The notes: generated from the sequence alone by a model not told the origin. Shown: positions 1-12,403, numbered from the stretch's first letter. The stretch: 64,000 bases of DNA from Adiantum capillus-veneris (GCA_014529385.2 CM043946.1:16883077-16947076), one strand, 5' to 3'. Numbers and translations are program-made.

Positions 1-1637
1 ATCTGGGTTACGTTTCAACTTGTAAACCCACTTCGTACCAATGGCCTTTTTGCTAGGAGGCAAATCACATAAAGTCCATGTGTCATTTTCTATAAGTGCA
101 TCATATTCTGATTGCATGGCAACCATCCAATTTTCTGAATTTTGTGCTTCATGAAAAGACAGAGGCTCCTCAACATCATGTAAGCTAGACAGAGCTAAAG
201 CATAACAATCATGCGTAAGATGCATGGCGAGAGCCTGAACGAGTACGACTAGACAAAGGTGCATCCAGTTTACAGTCACGCAAAGTGTGCACCAGCCATT
301 TTGGCATACCTTTAGCTTGCTCATTTTCAGCCCTTTCCTTATCAAGTACATCATGTACATCTGCATGAGTAATAGGCTGATCTGTAACATTTTCAGAAAC
401 CCCCATAGGCTGTACATTTGCCTCATTGGAACTTACATTTGTATTTTCACCACCAAAAAGAGGTAACAAAGTGTCATAAATGTCCTGTGAGCTTACATTA
501 CTGTCTCGAGTACATGACAGCAAGGGCTTAACAGAATCTTCCACAAACACTATATCCCATGAAACCAGAATACGTTTTGTTTGCGGATGATACAACCTGT
601 AACCTTTGCTTTCAGCACTATAACCAACAAAAATAGATCTGATAGCCTTATCATCCAATTTTTTGCGTTGTGTTTGTGGCACCAAAGCTTATGCCAAACA
701 ACCAAAAACACGCATGTGCTCAATAGAAGGCTTTCTATCATGCCATGCTTCATATGGAGTAATAGACTGCAAAGCTTTCGTAGGACACCTGTTTAGTACA
801 TAAGTGGCACACATGATGGCCTCAAGCTAAAAAGAATGCGGCAGAGCTTGACTTTTGACCTTACATCATGCCATTTTCGTAAGTCACCTATTTTTTCTCT
901 CAGCAACACCATGTTGTTGAGGTGTATAAGGCACTGTACATTGGTGTTCTATCCCACAACTAGCCAGAAATACATTGAATTCATGAGACATATACTCCCA
1001 CCCTCGATCGAAATGGAGGGTGCACATAGTACATTTCGAGACATTTCATCCATAGCCAGAATTTGTTTGAAGGACATGAAAACTTCATACTTCGCTTTAA
1101 GTGGAAATACCCATGCATGCCTGTAATCATCAATGAAAGTCATGAAGTAAAGTTAATTGCCCAAGAACGGAGTTTGCATGGGCCCATAAACATCACTATG
1201 CACAGGTTGCAACCTGCATGTGGCCTGAACTGAACCATCGTTTGGAAACTTAGAACGCTGCATCTTACCCAGAATACAGCCTTCACAAACATGTTTGGCA
1301 GGTGCTTCAAGAGGTAGCAAAGAAGCAACCATATCAGATTTTTGCAAACGCAGCAAACTAGCAAAATTCAGATGACCACAACGTGCATGCCAAAGTTTTG
1401 CATCTGAAATAGTCCTTGAATCTGCAACAGCATTTGCAAAATTTTGTCCACACTTGTCATACAAAGTGAGCTTATATGGCCCATGGCACAAAAGGCCAGA
1501 TGAAACAATTTCATCACCAAAACTGAAATCATGAACTGTACATCTGTCATCCACAAATTTGACTACAAGTCCAAGTCTAGCAAGTGCGGATATAGACAAG
1601 AGATTCTTCTTGATCCCAAGTACATAAAGTGCATCAA
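1..1637 (-). pseudogene. pol: Copia-1 pol, distal part: GAG-pre-integrase, integrase, start of reverse transcriptase
   Basis: Minus-strand reading from 1637: a motif LWHARCGHLNFASLL followed by CEGCILGK (GAG-pre-integrase) lies within 1599-1153. The integrase core opens with HSDVYGPM and FIDDYRHAWVF (about 1143-1090). The integrase C-terminal motif GYSAESKGYRLYHP is at about 620-575. From about 180 to 1 the RT entry reads AMQSEYDALIENDTW and TKWVYKLKRNPD, and the frame continues past base 1. Damage: a frameshift near 1040, several between 949 and 690, and a nonsense codon (TAA) near 690 just before the segment at 685-209. It would polymerise and integrate element cDNA if intact; here it is inactive. 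Confidence 0.92.
1633..1637. repeat. Target-site duplication of gypsy-1 (left copy, ATCAA)
   Basis: The five bases ATCAA directly before the LTR start at 1638 match the five bases directly after the other LTR (19777-19781). The copia-1 reading frame is restored when the gypsy element and one copy are removed. Confidence 0.95.
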
Positions 1638-2116
1638 TGGAATTGGAGCTGATCTCTTAAGACAACTAATTCGAGTGTTAGAAGATTTCAGCACCTAGTG
1701 TAGGAAGATTTCAGACAGTAGACTGGACAGGAATCAGAAACTAGACTGGAATTTGGATACTGAAATAAGAATCAGACTTATGTACTGGAAATAAGGTTCA
1801 GATTCAGATTCAGAAGACTGGATGAGAAGTAAGTGTAACTGGAATATATGCCATGATTGGAATTACAAATCAAGATTACAGCGAATATGATTTACAAAGA
1901 GAGAGTACAGCCAACAATACTGCCAATGATTCTCAAGTACAAGTGTAGCCAAGGCGCTAACCCAAATGATAACAATCTCCAACCTGATTACAATGTAATG
2001 GGCTCTATTTATACACTTTGGGTTTACTGTAGTAATTACCATAGTAATTACTAAGTAATTCGCTGCCCATCTCCTAAGAAGACGTTCCCACCTAGTGAAC
2101 TATCCAGCCGTCTACA
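1638..2116 (-). repeat. Gypsy-1 3' LTR (479 bp)
   Basis: Near-identical to 19310-19776. It begins TGGAATTGG and ends CCGTCTACA on the plus strand. It contains the shared TATA-like stretch (2005-2013) and a short extra repeat near 2030-2055 that the other LTR lacks. Confidence 0.95.
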
Positions 2117-2135
2117 TCCTTCCCTTCTTTCTTGA
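2117..2135 (-). promoter_or_regulatory. Gypsy-1 polypurine tract
   Basis: On the minus strand a purine run (GAAAGAAGGGAAGGA) directly abuts the start of the 3' LTR, the position where plus-strand cDNA synthesis is primed in LTR retrotransposons. The position and composition are seen directly; the function is known for the class. Confidence 0.88.
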
Positions 2136-2432
2136 ATTTTGGCAAGATTCCAAAATTTCTGGAAAAAAAATTCCCTTGTTTGATTCTGATGTGAGACTGA
2201 AAAATCCACCGTCTGGTTTTGATGTTGGAAATCTGGCTTGACCACTGACAGAGTGGCCATACAAAGATTGCGAGAGGTAGCTGAAAAGGCCAAGGGACTG
2301 CGAGAAGCAGCTGAAAAGGCGAAGGTAGAGCTCTCACCAGGCAAAGGTGGAGCTCTCATCAGGCCAAGGTAGAGCTCTCATCTCCACCTACCTGCTGAGG
2401 AAGAAAAGTCATCACTGAACTCTGAGATGGAA

Positions 2433-5400
2433 CTACCTAGTATCCTTCCATTGGACCGTCTTCCGTTTGCCCTTTAACTTGGAGGGTGCCTGAGAAGTCC
2501 CAGTACCAGCATTCTCCTTCTGAATCAGTCGGTTAATGGCCTCCTGCTCAAGCTGATCCCGCCTTTCGGTGGTCATCTCTATTTCATAAGGCGTGAGGGA
2601 ATGATAGGTTTTGGTGTCAGGATCATAGAGTGTACGCCTGCTCTTGCTAATCCTGGTTCTGGCTAGCTTATGACAATGTGAAGCAGTATGGATCCATCCT
2701 TCTGGAAGAGGCTATTTAGTTTTGACTCGAGCTTTGAAAATAATCTCAGCCATCTCCCTATACTGTGGTGCCAGACCCGGATTTGTTGCAATATCCTTTT
2801 CAGGCAATTTAGAAGATTCGACCGTAAGTTGTAGCAACTGATTAGTAATCCTGGTCAGACCTCTGATTTGAATCTTCCACTGGCCCATACACATCTGGAT
2901 CCTATGCATCTCCTCAGTCAGTACCTGAATATCATTGATTTGGAGAGCATCATTGAACAGCGTTTGCCAAGTCTTCCACTCCACAGTCGATCGCTCATAC
3001 CAATCCTGAAGCTCATCAGTGATTTTGAAGTGTGTGAGGCGATCAACTGGTTCTAGGTGTTGAGTGCTAGAAAGAATCTTGGCAGCTCTGTTTCTCTTAC
3101 AGGAAAGGCATACAAGAGAACTGGAGAATCAGACACGAATTCTAAAAAATTGAGAATAGCCTGGTTCTCTTTTTGCATCATCTTTCTGGTGATTCTCACT
3201 AGCTGGAACAATGTTTGGAGAGCAGTTGCCTGTGCTCCGACTGACATTCTAGTCTGAGGTCCTTTGCTAGTGGTTGTCTCGTCCTTAAGAATGGATTTGA
3301 CTCTCTGATCCAAAACTCCTATGGCAGTTTGCATTTGCACCAAAACTTCCTTTAGCTGTTCCCTAACATCCTTCATACATCTGTAAGTTGGTTTGTTTCC
3401 CAGCAGGAGTTCTAATTCCAGGGCAAGGGAGAGACAATCTGCAGTAGAATGCCTTTACAAGTGTGAGGTTTGTCACTCTCTCGTCAGTAGTGAGTATCCA
3501 TTCAGGAACTCTTTCCAGCAGCTAGACTGTACTGGGATGCGCAGGTAAACGGCAAGCTTCTTTATCATGGAAAGATGTTGATTTCCAATGCTCCACCATT
3601 TCCCTGGCTCCAACATATAGCCTTTGAAATCTTTCCAAATCAGACAGGAGATCATCATCCTCCAGATATTGTCTGGTTATAGAGACCTGTTGATGTCTCA
3701 ATTGCCTATTTAGGGTAATAAGTTGTAGTGAATGTGGATGATCAGCTGATCCCTCATCCTGCACTTTCATTTTCCCTTTAGCATCCCTGCTGAGCCTGGA
3801 CTGATCAGCTGGCTGATTCCCAGTATGACTAGCCTACTGCTCTTCAGTCTGCTGGTTACCTGACTGATGCCCTTCATTCTGTCCTTCCTGCTGGCCCTCA
3901 TTCTGGCGTGGCTGGTCTGGCTGTGGACTGGCCTCTTTTAGTTGGCCATGTACCACCAGTAGCAGGTCCTGGAGGTGGAGATGGTGGTGGGGCATCATCA
4001 TCATCATTTGTATGCCATGCTTCTTGGTCATCCTCCTCCTTATCAGCTCCATCCTCCTTGTCTTCATCTTCCTTGTCTTCATCTTCCTTGTCTTCTTCTA
4101 CCTCATCCGAAGAAGTCTGCTGCTCAATATAATCCAATATAGATTGATTCATCAGAGCAGTATTATACTCAGTCACCTTGTCCTGCAAATCACTCTGCAT
4201 ACTTTCCATCAAGGACTTCAAATTCTCTAAATCGAAAATAGCATTGCCTGTTGGATTTAGAATTTCAGCCAAGCTGCTATAGATGTATCTTTCAGTCAGA
4301 GAGGCCTCCAGAGATGTATGGCAAATGAATAGGTTATTGAATTTAACTCGCTTCATTGTGAGCATTGTTTCAGCCCGTTCTGCAGCTTTCAGTGCTTCAT
4401 TTTGTTGATTCTTGATGATCATTATCTCAGATTCAGCCTTAGCTAGCTTCTTGTTTAAAAACTCATTAACCCTTTCTGAGTGAGCTTCCAGTACCCTGTG
4501 TTGTATGTTCTGCTCTTCCCGGGCTTTCTGGAGCTTTTCAATCTGATCTTCCACCTCCTTCAAGTCAACTCTAAGCTTTTTCACTTCATCTTCTGATCCA
4601 ACAGCCTCCACCACTTGTCCCATACAACTAACAATGGTATTCCAAGAAGACTGTATGAGGACTGAACATCTGTCTTTAACTGTAGCTGGATCAGAATCAG
4701 TAGGCTCATATATTGTCATTGGAGCCATGTAGGGTAAAGTTGCATAATCAGCTTTGCATAGCAGAAGATGCCCTTTCAATTGATGGGTCTGCATTTGCTG
4801 CAACTTATCCTGTTTCACCAGGTGCAAAATGTGTTCAGTATTTGGAGTAGAAACTCCACCTAGCAGAGCCGAAGAAGCTGGACCTTTTCCTTTGTCCATG
4901 TGGCTCTTGACTTTGTCTACTGACTGGTCTGCTATCTTCTCAGAAGTGGATGCCTTGGTCTGATCTTTTCCAGAACCAGTAGCAACTGCACTTTGTGCTA
5001 CTGAATGGATAGGCACAGTCTTCTAAACAGATTGCTTCTCTGTCTGGCTCACTACAGCTTTCTCAGTATTCACTGTCTTGACCTGGTTTTCTATCTGCCT
5101 CAAAAACTCACTGCTCTTTGTCAATGTAGTCTTTGGCTTCTTTGAACTGCCAGCCTGTTCTTCAGTTGCTTTTCTTTTCAAGTTTGTTGAAGTAGTTTGA
5201 CTGTCCGTTTCTTCGTTGTCTGAGGACAACTCAATGTTCTTAGGCTCTGAAACTGGCTTCTCACTCCAAGCTTTTTTTACCTGCTCATGAGCATCTGCAG
5301 TAGTGGCCCAATATAGGAATTGCCAAACATTCCAAGCTTTAAAAACATTTTGAGATTTTAGCTTGGAAGTTTGCTGGAGTACATTGTGTGACAGGATTTG

Positions 5401-6216
5401 ACAAAGGTTAATAGAAACCTTTGGATCCAATATCTTGGCCAATAGCATAGCAAAAAGTTTCTCAGATACATACGTTGGGTTGTTTTTAAGACTTCCTGCT
5501 TTGGCTACAAACCTGTAAGCAGTGGAAGATTCTAGTCCTGCTACTGGAACTCCTTGACCACTTGCCTTACACTTACGTTTAGCCGCTTCATCCTCCTTCA
5601 GAGCTATACTTATCTGATGTGGAGTTGCCACAGATGGTTTGGGCTCGTTGGGCATTCTGAATGCAAAAGCTATGGTCTCTAATGTCACCGACACCTTTCT
5701 ACCATTTACCATTTCACTGCCATCTTCAATGTCGAAAGAATCAAGAACTTGCTTGATGATGTCTGTGTCAAAAGAAATTCTTGTAGCTTGCAACACAACT
5801 TGGAGATCCCATAGCTGTAGCTGAGTCATTGCTTGGTCAGTGAATACATAACGCTGGATTTTACTATACAGTATGATGGGAAGGCTTGCCTTCGCAGCAG
5901 CAATTATGGCCTGGGTTTCCTCAAGAGAATCCTGCATCTTCTATGAGCGTTTCCTTCTACCCATACACTGTGAAGACGATGACGATGAAACAGGCGAAGG
6001 AGAAGAAGACTTACTTGTCGTGTCAAAGCCGTACCTTGGTGTCGCTGGCAAGGCTAGCTGACAGTTAACTGTCTCTTCAGAGGTCAAGGTTTGCGGCTGT
6101 AGCGAAGAAACCTCGGAGCTTGGCGATGGCGAATGGTTAACAGGAGGAAAGCGTCGCGCAGGGGATTTGTGAGGAAAAATGATAACTCTTTTGACTATTA
6201 TACGTGTTCGCGCCAT
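2433..6216 (-). pseudogene. Gypsy-1 third ORF downstream of integrase (coiled-coil protein, function unknown)
   Basis: The minus-strand ATG is at 6216 and the final TAG at 2435-2433, about 1,260 codons if continuous. The first 770 codons are one frame broken only by TAG at 5943-5941 and 5025-5023. A frameshift near 3950 follows, then TAGs at 3836, 3524 and 2714 and further frameshifts between 3520 and 2990. Order of regions: a Ser/Pro-rich basic N-terminus (MARTRIIVKR...), a globular segment at about residues 95-300, a KRKATEEQAGSSKKPK basic patch resembling a nuclear signal, a long charged coiled coil (about 4640-4360), an Asp/Glu/Lys acidic run (about 4100-3990), a Pro run, a Gln-rich stretch and a basic C-terminus. 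There is no obvious signal peptide or membrane span, so an envelope role is not supported. I do not recognise the protein. Its size and same-strand position suggest an element-encoded accessory gene. Confidence 0.75.
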
Positions 6217-6324
6217 AAAATATCCACCACTCGCCGTTCTTAGACCTGTGTGCGTCGCTGTTGTCTCTGATCGTTGGGCGCTTAAAAATTGAAAAGTGTG
6301 TCCCCACTGATACTGGACTGATTT

Positions 6325-7380
6325 CTAGTTGAGCTCGACTATACTAGTACTGATTCTAAGATCAATCTGATCTAGTTCTTCTGGTACTGGTTTTGAAATT
6401 GGAACTGGTTGCACATGAAAAAGCCCAAAAATGTCTAATTTTGGTATCTCTTGATCAGCAAGTCTCAGTTCCTTAGTACCTTGTTCTTGCCCAGTTTCCC
6501 TAGCCTCGGAATAATAAAGCTTGATCTTTGCCCTATTATATACTCCTGGCAACAATAACCCAGATAAATCTTTCAGTCTGACTGCGCCATTGGAGAAGAC
6601 CCAGTCTATCTCAAATGGTCTTGCCCAGGCAATCTTCAGGTTTGGCTTCTTTGGACCCAGTCTAGACTGATATAGAAGCACCAAATCTCCTTTCTGAAAT
6701 TCCCGAACTTTAATTTGGCGATCATGCCAATGCTTCCTTCGTTGTTGAACAATTTCTTGTTCCAACATAGCCCGTTGGCTAAGTTCATCTAGCCATTTTT
6801 TAAGATTATGGTTGAAGTCTAAGCCATATTTCACAGCCATTCTCAGAATTGGGATCACAAACTCCATAGGAACCACAACTTCAGTGCCATACACCATTCT
6901 GAATGGTGTCATTCTAGTAGTGACCTTATAAGCTGTCCTATAAGCCCATAGAGCAGTCTGAATTTTCAAATCTCATCGGTCTGGTTTCTTTTGCACCACC
7001 TTAGTGAGAATAGTCTTTATTGTCTTGTTGCTACTTTCAGCCTCTCCATTGCATCTGGGATAGTAAGGAGTAGATTTCTGATGCTTGGCTGAAAGCATAT
7101 CCAATAGGATTTCCATCGTGTCATTGATAAAATGTTTTCCTTGATCGGTCACAATCTCTACTGGACATCCATATCGGCAGACAATATTCTCAAACAGAAA
7201 CCTTGCAGTTGACTTGGCTGTGTTGTCAGGAAGAGCCTTAGATTCCACCCACTTGGTTACATAACAAGTAGCCATTACTATGTACTTGTTCTTCCTGGGC
7301 GTAACCTTCTTAAAAGGTCCGGTTGTACTGGCATCAAAGGAGTCATATCTGCAGCTGTTGGTCGACCCATTCTTTGGCAT
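6325..7380 (-). pseudogene. pol: Gypsy-1 integrase core and C-terminal region
   Basis: This region splices the element's cDNA into host DNA. The core reads FKKVTPRKNKYIVMATCYVTKW, then VTDQGKHF (catalytic Asp, about 7137) and CNGEAESSNK (catalytic Glu, about 7040). The C-terminal part (6969-6325) has ALWAYRTAYK, TPFRMVYGTE and FQKGDLVLL, the usual gypsy integrase tail. There is no chromodomain after it; the frame ends at 6325 about 110 bp before the third ORF. A TGA near 6972-6970 and a frameshift near 7320 separate the parts. Confidence 0.93.
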
Positions 7381-8434
7381 ATGTCACAAGTTTTACAAAA
7401 ACTTCTGACATCAGCAATCAGTGTTTTCCACCACAAACCAGCTTGCAGAATCTTCTTGTAGGTTACTTCGTTGGAAAAGTGTCCACCAGATTCTCCATTA
7501 TGCGCTTCTGAAATCACTTGCATTCTTCCTTCCATAGGGACACAACATCGAAGTATACCATCAACACCCAGTCGATAAAGTAATCCTCCTATGATAGTAA
7601 ATTTCAAGCTTTTTATGATCAGAGCTGTCTTCTGATTCTGCTTCCAATCCTCTGGAAAGGCACCTTGGGAAAGAAATTGATAAATATCATACCATTTAGG
7701 ATCAACTGATTCTTCTGCCTCTAACTGAAATAAATCAACGTCCACTGGTTCATCTCTCAAGGGTGATTCTGAATATCCTTCCGTACTTCTTGAGAGAAAA
7801 TCAGCTCCACAATGGTTTCTTCCAGGCTTATGGAAAATTCTGAATTCAAACTCCATTAGGAACATCATCCATCTTATTAGCCTGCCTTGAATAACGACTT
7901 TATTAATAAAAAACAGAAGAGCCGATGGTCCACATAAAAATGGAATAACTTTTCCAACAGATAATGCCTGAACTTCGTAGCACTGAAAACCATTCCAAGG
8001 GCTTCTCTCTTAGTAGTTGTATAGCCTTGTTCAACCTGACTAAATCTCTGACTGGCAAAATAAACTGGATAATCAGTTCTTCCGTCTGGCTGACCTAATA
8101 TTGCCCCCATTGCCAATCCCGAAGCATCTACATGTACGTGGAAAATAATATCCCAGTTTGGCTGCCTAAGGACTGGTTTACTGGTAATGGATTTTTTCAG
8201 ATTCTGGAAGCTCTCCTCGCATTCAGCAGTCCAGTTGAACTTACTGGTCTTCTTTGTAAGCTCATATAGTGGTATTGCTTGAGAAGCAAACTTATGTACA
8301 AATCTTCTATAGAAATTCACATAACCCAAGAAAGAGCTCAACTCTGAAGCAGTTCTGGGTGCTTTAGCTTGCTGAACACACTCAATTTTGTCATTGGCCA
8401 TCTCTATTCCATTGCGGGAAACCACATCTCCCAA
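7278..8434 (-). pseudogene. pol: Gypsy-1 RNase H and integrase zinc-binding region
   Basis: RNase H removes the RNA strand of the RNA/DNA hybrid. Visible motifs are FHVHVDASGLAMGAIL (first catalytic Asp), YFASQRFSQVEQGY, TTKREALGMVF and the DADFLSR-like motif GADFLSR. A frameshift lies around 7870-7880. Downstream, HNGESGGH and CKTCDICQR form the integrase HHCC zinc-binding motif. The part after RNase H (about 7800-7600) is a variable linker. Confidence 0.92.
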
Positions 8435-9553
8435 TAGCTAATCCCTTCCAGACTAGAAAAACAGATTTGAATGGATTCAAACAAATCCGCTTCTCTTGAC
8501 AGCGTTTGAAAACCATTTCTAGGAATAGGAGGTGTTGTTCCTCATCTGAATAGACAGTAAAGTCATCCATGAAAATGGCGAGGAACCGATGAAGGAATTC
8601 ATTAAACATCTCCATCATACACCGTTGAAAGGTAGCTGGTGCATTGCACAGGCCAAAAGGCATCACCAGATACATGAAAGCTCCCCACTCAGTGATGAAA
8701 GTGGTCTTGGCTCTATCTTCAGGAGTGATCTGTAACTGGTTATAGCCACTATAACGATCCATGAAGCTATACATTTCATATCCTGTGATCTCATCAAGCA
8801 ACATGTCAGTAAAAGGCAAGGGAAATGGATCTTTAATAGTTTAGGCGTTTAGTTTCCTATAGTCGACACAAACTCTCAATTTTCCATTCTTCTTGGGACG
8901 ACGACTATGGGAAATAGCCAATCGCTGCTTGCCACTTCTGTGATGAACCCAGCCTTGAGAAGATTATCAATCTCCTCCTTGACCTTATTTGCATAGTCGG
9001 GGTTCATCCAGTATCTTTGCAGTCGTATTGGCCTAGCATCTGGTTTCAGCGGTATTCGGTGCTGACATACTTCAGGATCTACTCCCTTCAGATCTGTATG
9101 TTCCCAGGCAAACACATCTTTATAGTTTTGGAACATTTTCCATGCCTTTTTCTTCATTGTCGGGTTGAGGTGCTTGTTGACCTTGATCATCCTAGGATTA
9201 TCCTCCGATCCTAGGTTCCACTCTTCCACTTCTTGGTCGTCTAGAAGCAACCAATTTGGCCCGCCTCCTTTTTGTTTGGTCGACTCTTCCGCGTAATCCC
9301 AGGATGGTCCATTCATTTCTAAATCAGTATTCTGATCTATTGGGCACTCTTCAGAACATACTAGTTCCTCTACCATACCAGTATCAGCTGGTTCCACCAT
9401 CCTTCCTGTTAGCTGAACTGTTCTTTCCCCTGTGCTGACTTCAGTAAACTGATCAAGGAATTGTCTTTTTTGCTTGTCAGCCTGCTCTTTATTCAGAAAG
9501 ACTGCATTCAAGTCAATCTCTGCCAAAGGGAATATGTTCATGGCTGCTAGCAT
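8391..9553 (-). pseudogene. pol: Gypsy-1 reverse transcriptase
   Basis: Read downward, the N-terminal segment (9553-8876) ends with HRIPLKPDARPIRLQRYWMNP and VKEEIDNLLKAGFI, the classic gypsy RT entry. After a stop near 8842 and a frameshift near 8880, the palm (8819-8391) reads FMDRYSGYNQ, FITEWGAFMYLVMPFGL and APATFQR. The catalytic box is FMDDFTVYS at 8573-8562, in place of the commoner YVDD. The two Asp residues are kept, so that change alone need not inactivate it. Confidence 0.93.
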
Positions 9554-9600
9554 TCGCTCGATCTTCTTGGCCCTGTACTTCTGACATAACTCCTTTGGCC

Positions 9601-9972
9601 TCAGTTCCTTTCTCCAGCTCCTAGTATTGTTTGTCTGGATTTGGATTCTGCCCCACGGGCCCCTTCTATGGTTAATGTTTGGTTTGTATAGTCATGAACA
9701 GCATGTGCTGTTCTCAACCATGGGCGCCCTAGTAGCATCCCATATGCCCCTTGCACATCCAGAACTAGGAAACTGGTTCTGAATTTCTCCCTCCCAACTC
9801 TTATATGAATATTTTCAATCCTACCCGTCGCCTGTACGACTCTATGATCTGCCATTCGTACTTTGAATGGTGTTGGTTTCATATTAGTGATACCCATTCT
9901 TTGCTGAAGATGGACTCCCATTATGTTGACTCCTACTCTTCCATCCAAGATAACACTCGAGAGAGGTTCCCA
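9601..9972 (-). pseudogene. pol: Gypsy-1 protease
   Basis: It lies in the same minus-strand frame as gag, separated from it by a single TAG (9975-9973). The retropepsin-like segment reads SSVILDGRVGVNIMG, then GRIENIHIRVG and GMLLGRPWLR. The expected catalytic triplet Asp-Ser/Thr-Gly is seen here as Asp-Gly-Arg, so either a residue is altered or this branch differs. The frame is lost at about 9601 and RT resumes in another frame at 9553. Confidence 0.83.
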
Positions 9973-11698
9973 CTACTTCCTAACCTTGTAGTCCACCTGA
10001 ATAAGTGGAACTTCATCATCTCGGACGGCCGTCAGGTCCACTGTTCTGGCCTCCGCCCCAACTTTCCTGCGCTGTCTGATAAAGTTGGCCACCTCAGGAA
10101 AGGTTTTTCTGATATCTTCCAGCTCTACAGTCAGCTTCTGAATTCTATTACAAATTTTCACATGAATTTCTTCTCTCTCTTGGTCAGACTGATTGTCAGA
10201 GTTTAAAGAACTGGTATCTTCACACTGCCATTCCTCTTTTGCAGTGCTTCCACTCTTTCCATCCACTCTCAGTTCATCAGCTAGTCCATGTACCACAGCC
10301 AACATGGTCTCAGTTATGGCCGGTACTGACTTGTCTTTATCAGTTGATAGGGCTGGTATCCTTTGAATGACTCGAGCTTCGGAACTTTCTGGCTGCTCCG
10401 GTAGCTTCTTGGCTAAATCCTCTGTGATTTTAGCCACTAGTTCCCTCTGCTCTTGCCACTCATCTACCACCTTTTCTTTACCTTTGGCCTTCCAAATTTC
10501 TCTTTGTTGAGCCCACTTGCTGCTGTTAGGATTGACTGGTGCTTCTGAAGTGTCTGGGATTTCTTCAATGACTACACCCTTGCTTCTAGTAACTACCCTG
10601 ATCGAGATTGGCTCTGGTGCCTTAGCCTCAGTAGTAGTAGTTGCAGGTGCATCTGGGCATTGGGATGCAAAATGGCTATACTTCCCACAAGTGTAGCAAT
10701 TCATGCTCCTGTTCTGGAAGTTGCCTCGTCCTCTGCCTCTGTCCATACCTGGTTGGAATCGGCCACGTCCCTGACCAGTACCACTGGTAACTGGTCTCTC
10801 CTCTTGAGCTACTTTGACTGGTTCTACCTTCACTGGTTCAGTGTAGGCAACCATTGAGAGATCTTTGCCTTTCTTAAAGTGGTGGATTCTGATGCCACAA
10901 TTGTTCCATAGATGACCAGAATCCTTACAGTAGGTACATTGTGGATATTCATTGGAGATATGGTCCTTGGATTTGCATTTCAAACACCAAGTCTCCATCT
11001 TCCGAATTGGCTGTTTTGTGTGGCTAATTTCATCAAACTGTCTAGCCATTTCTTCAATTTTCTTGGTCCAGGATCCCTTCTTTGATTTCTCCTTGGCTCG
11101 TTCATTAGAGCTGCTCTCGGAGCTACTGGACATCTCACTGGAATCAGAACTTTCAGTAGAAGAGCTACTGCTACTGGTCCTTTGCTTCTTGTGACTCTTT
11201 TTCTTCTTGGCCTGCTGTTCCAACTTTAATGCCCTTTGGACCAGATCATTGAATTTCTTGGTAGGGGCTGGTACCTCTTGTTCCCTAAGATTTTTGCTTC
11301 TGCACCCATTCAGAAACCATGCCCTCAACCTCTTCTCAGATGGCGGTTCCTGTAACTGCCTAGTTAGCTCCTTGATCTTTTCCACATAGCTGCAGACTGA
11401 TAAATTTCTCTGTTTAATCTTATCTAGTTCACAGAGAATATCTTCATCCCCTCTATTGTTGGAATATTCCAACCTGAAGTCTTTAAACAATTTGTTGTAT
11501 GATCTGAGCTGGCAGGCAGGGTAATGGTAATACCATTTCCTCGCTGCCTCCTTCAAGGTTTGTGGAAAATATTCCCCCCAATCATCTTCATCAATATTTT
11601 TCAGTTCAGCATACTGCTCGAAAGCCTGTATGTGAACGTCTGGATCATCCTTCTTCCCTCCCTTGAATATTGGAAAAGAAATCTTCAGGGAAGCTGTG
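9973..11698 (-). pseudogene. gag: Gypsy-1 gag, main part (capsid and two zinc knuckles)
   Basis: Structural protein of the virus-like particle. Reading down from the copia-2 insertion point (11698): PDVHIQAFEQYAELKNI and LKEAARKWYYHYP (retrotransposon gag capsid domain), LRAWFLNGC, a Ser-rich low-complexity stretch (about 11190-11080), a first Cys/His cluster CLKCKSKDH...CTYCKDSGHLWNNC (about 10990-10890), and a second CCHC knuckle CYTCGKYSHFASQC (about 10705-10665). After that comes an acidic tail with VDYKVRK before TAG at 9975-9973. In related elements the frame runs on into protease, so the TAG may be a decayed CAG or a natural gag stop. The N-terminal part lies beyond copia-2, at 18809-19235. 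Confidence 0.93.
11694..11698. repeat. Target-site duplication of copia-2 (left copy, CTGTG)
   Basis: CTGTG precedes the LTR at 11699 and recurs at 18804-18808, directly after the right LTR. This is an exact 5-bp duplication inside gypsy-1 gag. Confidence 0.95.
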
Positions 11699-11911
11699 TG
11701 TTGGGGTGTAGGCTAGGTGGCCGTGGGAAACCACCCTTGTACACTTGATTTCACCTAATCAATATAGGGAGAAAAAGAGGTAGTGGAGAAGAAAAAGAAA
11801 GACTCTTCTCTTTCTTCTCCACTAACCCACACAGTGGCTGTCTGTGTATCATCCCCTTCCCCATTTCTCTACTTCCCCTCTCTTGCATACACACTCCGTA
11901 CACGCTCAACA
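11699..11911 (+). repeat. Copia-2 5' LTR (213 bp)
   Basis: Direct repeat of 18604-18803 with matching TG/CA ends. It carries an extra purine-rich stretch near 11790-11802 that is absent from the right copy. Confidence 0.95.
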
Positions 11912-11913
11912 AT

Positions 11914-11925
11914 TGGTATCAAAGC
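11914..11925 (+). promoter_or_regulatory. Copia-2 primer-binding site (initiator Met tRNA type)
   Basis: TGGTATCAAAGC starts two bases after the LTR. It is one base from TGGTATCAGAGC, the complement of the plant initiator tRNA-Met 3' end used by most plant copia elements. Confidence 0.92.
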
Positions 11926-12372
11926 TATGACTAGGCGATGGCGGTGATCTCTCGACGAGGGTGGAGCTCGGTCGGAGCTCGATGCTTCACGACACCGAAT
12001 TGAGCTGATTCGGGGCGGATCCGGCACGGATATGAGGAGATCGGGTAGATCCCGGCTATCCGACACGCGCAACCCCTCTCGGGCATGAACAGAGGAGCTT
12101 GGGAGTGTACAAGCTCAAAAGGCTTTGCAGAAAGCAATAGGTCAAGATAATAGGGAGTTTGCACGCCAACTTGAATTGGTAGCAGAGATTTGAGCTGAAG
12201 CACTTGATGCAATCCAATTTGTGAGAAAGGCGACATTGAGGCAAGCAATTGAAGCCAGGAGCTCGGCCCGTGAGCAAGGAGCGATTGGGGGATAATTTGA
12301 GCAGCCAGAGCATTGGCAAGCTTGGGCATTGAAGCTGCAAGGGAGGGGAAATGTGTATGGTTGTGTGGTGCT

Positions 12373-12403
<31 letters not shown>

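Noticed and set aside
2433-6216. Envelope protein for gypsy-1 ORF3
   Set aside because: The position fits an env-like gene, but I see no signal peptide, transmembrane segment or cleavage-site pattern, only coiled-coil and charged regions.
9973-9975. Programmed gag stop with readthrough into protease in gypsy-1
   Set aside because: Possible, since gag and protease share the frame, but nearly all frames here contain TAG in place of CAG. Decay is the simpler reading.
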